From contig NZ_PVTD01000002.1 of NCBI RefSeq assembly GCF_003003255.1, positions 744,001 to 808,000 of the forward strand: DNA of 64,000 nucleotides, given 5' to 3'. Shown here piece after piece: positions 63,160 to 64,000 of the stretch. Source of the DNA: Aliiruegeria haliotis (GTDB lineage: Bacteria; Pseudomonadota; Alphaproteobacteria; Rhodobacterales; Rhodobacteraceae). Every line of letters begins with the position of its first letter. Positions within the stretch are counted from its first letter, which is position 1. The notes under the pieces were generated by a model, which did not search any database, was not told the origin of the DNA, and saw nothing but the letters and a program-made list of their open reading frames with translations. Position numbers and translations under genes: made by a program.

Positions 63160-64000
63160 ATGAAGGATCTCGCCGACAATTCCGCAGGAGCAGCGGGTGC
63201 CGCTCCGGGATCCCCGCCCGCGATCGAGCTGCGCGGCATATCCAAGGCGTTTGGCCCGGTACAGGCCAACAAGGATATTTCGCTCTCTGTTGCCAAGGGT
63301 GCAATTCACGGCATCATCGGCGAGAACGGCGCCGGGAAGTCTACCCTGATGTCGATCCTCTATGGCTTCTACAAGGCAGATCGGGGCGAGATCCTGATCA
63401 ACGGCCAGCCGACGGAAATACCCGACAGCCAGGCCGCGATTGCCGCGGGCATTGGCATGGTGTTCCAGCATTTCAAGCTGGTGGAGAACTTCACGGTCCT
63501 GGAAAACGTGGTTCTTGGCGCCGAGGAGGGCGCCCTTCTGGCGACCACGATGTCCAATGCACGCAAGCACCTTACGGAAATTGCAGAAGAATACGAGATG
63601 AACGTCGACCCCGACGCAGTTATCGAGGAGATCGGCGTCGGACAGCAACAGCGTGTGGAGATCCTTAAGTCGCTCTACCGCAATGCCGAGATCCTGATCC
63701 TCGATGAGCCGACGGGCGTGCTGACCCCGGCCGAGGCCGACCACCTGTTCCGCATTCTTCGTGGTCTGCGCGACGAGGGGAAGACGATCATCCTGATCAC
63801 CCACAAGCTGCGCGAGATCATGGATGTCACGGACACGGTATCTGTCATGCGACGCGGCGAGATGACCGCGACCGTCAAGACGGCCGAGACCTCTCCTGAA
63901 GAACTCGCGGAGCTTATGGTCGGACGAAAGGTCCTGCTGCGAGTGGACAAGAAGCCCGCCCAACCTGGTGCCACGATTGTCAAAGTCGAGAACCTGAGAG
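63160..64000 (+). CDS. nucleoside ABC transporter ATPase, N-terminal part
   Basis: The first 280 codons of an ATPase of the BMP-linked, ribose-type tandem-domain family; the gene leaves the window. Walker A 'GENGAGKSTLM', 'VFQHFKLVENFTVLENV' Q-loop, a signature-like 'IGVGQQQRVEILKSLY' and Walker B 'ILILDEPTGVLTPAEAD' are all seen. The second ATPase half is expected beyond the edge. I chose the ATG at 63160 because GAGGGG lies six bases before it; ATG at 63154 and 63136 are in the same frame. It follows the binding protein by 77 bases. Confidence 0.9.
   Translation, partial: MKDLADNSAGAAGAAPGSPPAIELRGISKAFGPVQANKDISLSVAKGAIHGIIGENGAGKSTLMSILYGFYKADRGEILINGQPTEIPDSQAAIAAGIGMVFQHFKLVENFTVLENVVLGAEEGALLATTMSNARKHLTEIAEEYEMNVDPDAVIEEIGVGQQQRVEILKSLYRNAEILILDEPTGVLTPAEADHLFRILRGLRDEGKTIILITHKLREIMDVTDTVSVMRRGEMTATVKTAETSPEELAELMVGRKVLLRVDKKPAQPGATIVKVENLR

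Overview
The window is high-GC, tightly packed bacterial chromosome from an alphaproteobacterium, most likely the Rhodobacteraceae/Roseobacter group. This rests on protein character, the rsmI-yraN-gshB block diverging from an lpoA-like lipoprotein gene next to glnD-murJ-trpS, and a 106-residue protein I associate with roseobacters (DUF6280-like). I see no rRNA, tRNA, CRISPR, prophage or intact insertion sequence. The species cannot be named from the sequence.

Layout. 1-5.6 kb: the start of a gabD-type dehydrogenase, a kynurenine-formamidase-like hydrolase, a small operon (SDR, possible tautomerase-like protein, P1/DmpA peptidase), an aldo/keto reductase and a DksA-type zinc protein. 5.6-10.4 kb: a peptide/nickel-type ABC importer (dppB, dppC, fused dppD-dppF) whose last gene overlaps an aldehyde dehydrogenase; no binding protein is beside it. 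10.8-21.7 kb: a polyamine-type ABC importer (potABCD) diverging from a flavin monooxygenase, RidA protein, DUF1028 protein, broken aldehyde dehydrogenase, LysR regulator, class III aminotransferase and M20 deacylase. This looks like one amine uptake and breakdown locus, and its divergent promoter region carries two copies of the palindrome TTAGG-N5-CCTAA. 22.1-27.4 kb: an acyl-CoA catabolic cluster (SDR, acyl-CoA dehydrogenase, enoyl-CoA hydratase, CoA-transferase) with a TetR regulator; two matching GTAAC-N6-GTTAY palindromes define a likely regulon.

27.7-33.7 kb: a phosphate locus with a Nudix hydrolase, two PiT transporters, a Na/Pi cotransporter with a PhoU-like tail, and a small basic coiled-coil protein. 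34.1-39.5 kb: three alpha/beta hydrolases, a HisC-like aminotransferase, a tiny membrane protein and a class V aminotransferase. 39.8-45.6 kb: a dual-specificity phosphatase overlapping an MsbA-like exporter, a glycosyltransferase, YgfZ, a fructosamine-kinase-family protein and EF-P with a clear terminator. 45.8-47.5 kb: the DUF6280-like gene, a long hairpin terminator and a dead esterase gene.

47.5-64 kb: mostly housekeeping: gshB, yraN, rsmI, an lpoA-like lipoprotein, glnD, murJ, a rhomboid-fold protein lacking its catalytic residues, trpS, a branched-chain aminotransferase, a hypothetical membrane protein, UspA, a NifU-like scaffold, tsaB, rimI, and the start of a BMP-type nucleoside ABC importer that runs off the right edge. 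The most distinctive material is the amine locus with its repeated palindrome, the TetR regulon, the inactive rhomboid and the three-transporter phosphate locus.
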